A DNA stretch of 64,000 bases from Hyperoodon ampullatus (lineage: Eukaryota; Chordata; Mammalia; Artiodactyla; Ziphiidae), in NCBI GenBank assembly GCA_949752795.1, contig OX457062.1, positions 91,625,777 to 91,689,776 of the forward strand, in the 5' to 3' direction. Position 1 is the stretch's first letter. Each line of letters opens with the position of its first letter. Shown in pieces: positions 57,656-64,000 of the stretch. The notes beneath the pieces are model-generated. The model did not search any database, was not told where the DNA came from, and worked only from the letters and a program-made list of their open reading frames with translations. Both the position numbers and the translations under genes were made by a program.

Positions 57656-58021
57656 TCTGGGTAACTTTAAGAGTTTCATTATGCTAAGAAAGGGTAGCGA
57701 TCATTTAAGAAATTAAAAGAGCCAATATAAAACCAAAAAGAAATAAAAGGATCCAGTATAAAACCAAAAGACTTTACTCCCTAGTTCTTATTCAGCCCCA
57801 ATATTAACTGATTTGAAAATAAATAATTAAAATAGTTTTTCTTCCTGGAAAGTAAAATACGGCGCCATAATGTAATAGGGCCCCATATTTTAAATCCTGT
57901 ACAAAGCAAACATGGATTGCAGTTAGATGACGATGCTAGGTCATCACTCTCAATGCAGAGTAGTGGGTTGGAGTTTCTCTTCTCCAAGTCCATTCCCTGG
58001 GCATCTCTGGTCATATCTTGT

Positions 58022-63976
<5,955 letters not shown>

Positions 63977-64000
63977 CTGATGAGACAGAAATGATCAGCG

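Overview
This is vertebrate genomic DNA from a cetacean (whale or dolphin) or very close relative. The evidence is the repeat content: about two dozen tRNA-derived CHR-family SINEs, including nine or so short, well-preserved copies with intact target-site duplications, together with 5'-truncated L1 elements of the cetartiodactyl type and no ruminant BovB/Bov-tA signature. There are no bacterial features, CRISPR arrays, rRNA or tRNA genes. The family labels come from recognition by eye, not from a database search.

Two protein-coding genes are supported. (1) BSX, the brain-specific homeobox gene, lies on the + strand with three coding exons (37373-37634, 39645-39841, 40934-41173) that join in frame to 232 codons plus stop. 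It sits in a CpG-rich domain (about 36.9-42.4 kb). (2) The 3' end of JHY (C11orf63, juvenile hydrocephalus protein homologue) lies on the - strand. Three exons are clear (61291-61371, 60153-60281, 58022-58219) and two further short candidate exons lie upstream (63947-63976, 62806-62844); the rest of the gene is beyond the right edge. The convergent arrangement BSX> <JHY, with stops about 16.8 kb apart, fits the human 11q24.1 order (JHY-BSX-HSPA8), seen here in reverse.

Layout: 1-17.4 kb is repeat-dense intergenic DNA (L2, MaLR LTRs, L1, MIR, Tigger, CHR SINEs, several of them nested). 17.4-18.1 kb and 24.7-25.9 kb are repeat-free blocks that look like conserved developmental enhancers. 26-34 kb is mostly old LINE/MIR/DNA-transposon debris with smaller enhancer-like islands. 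34.2-35.0 kb is GC-rich, and 35.9-36.4 kb is a TAATTA-rich element just upstream of BSX. 37-41 kb is BSX. 42-58 kb is the BSX-JHY interval, with one L1, several SINEs and an enhancer-like block at 52.2-52.7 kb. 58-64 kb holds the JHY 3' exons.

BSX encodes a DNA-binding factor of hypothalamic arcuate NPY/AgRP neurons and the pineal gland, and the gene-poor flank with repeat-free, homeodomain-motif-rich blocks is what one expects around a developmental regulator. JHY is linked to motile ependymal cilia; nothing here suggests it is co-regulated with BSX. I found no sign of a novel gene system. The most notable material is the nested transposon stratigraphy, a poly(A)-only retro-insertion, and the candidate enhancers and JHY mini-exons.
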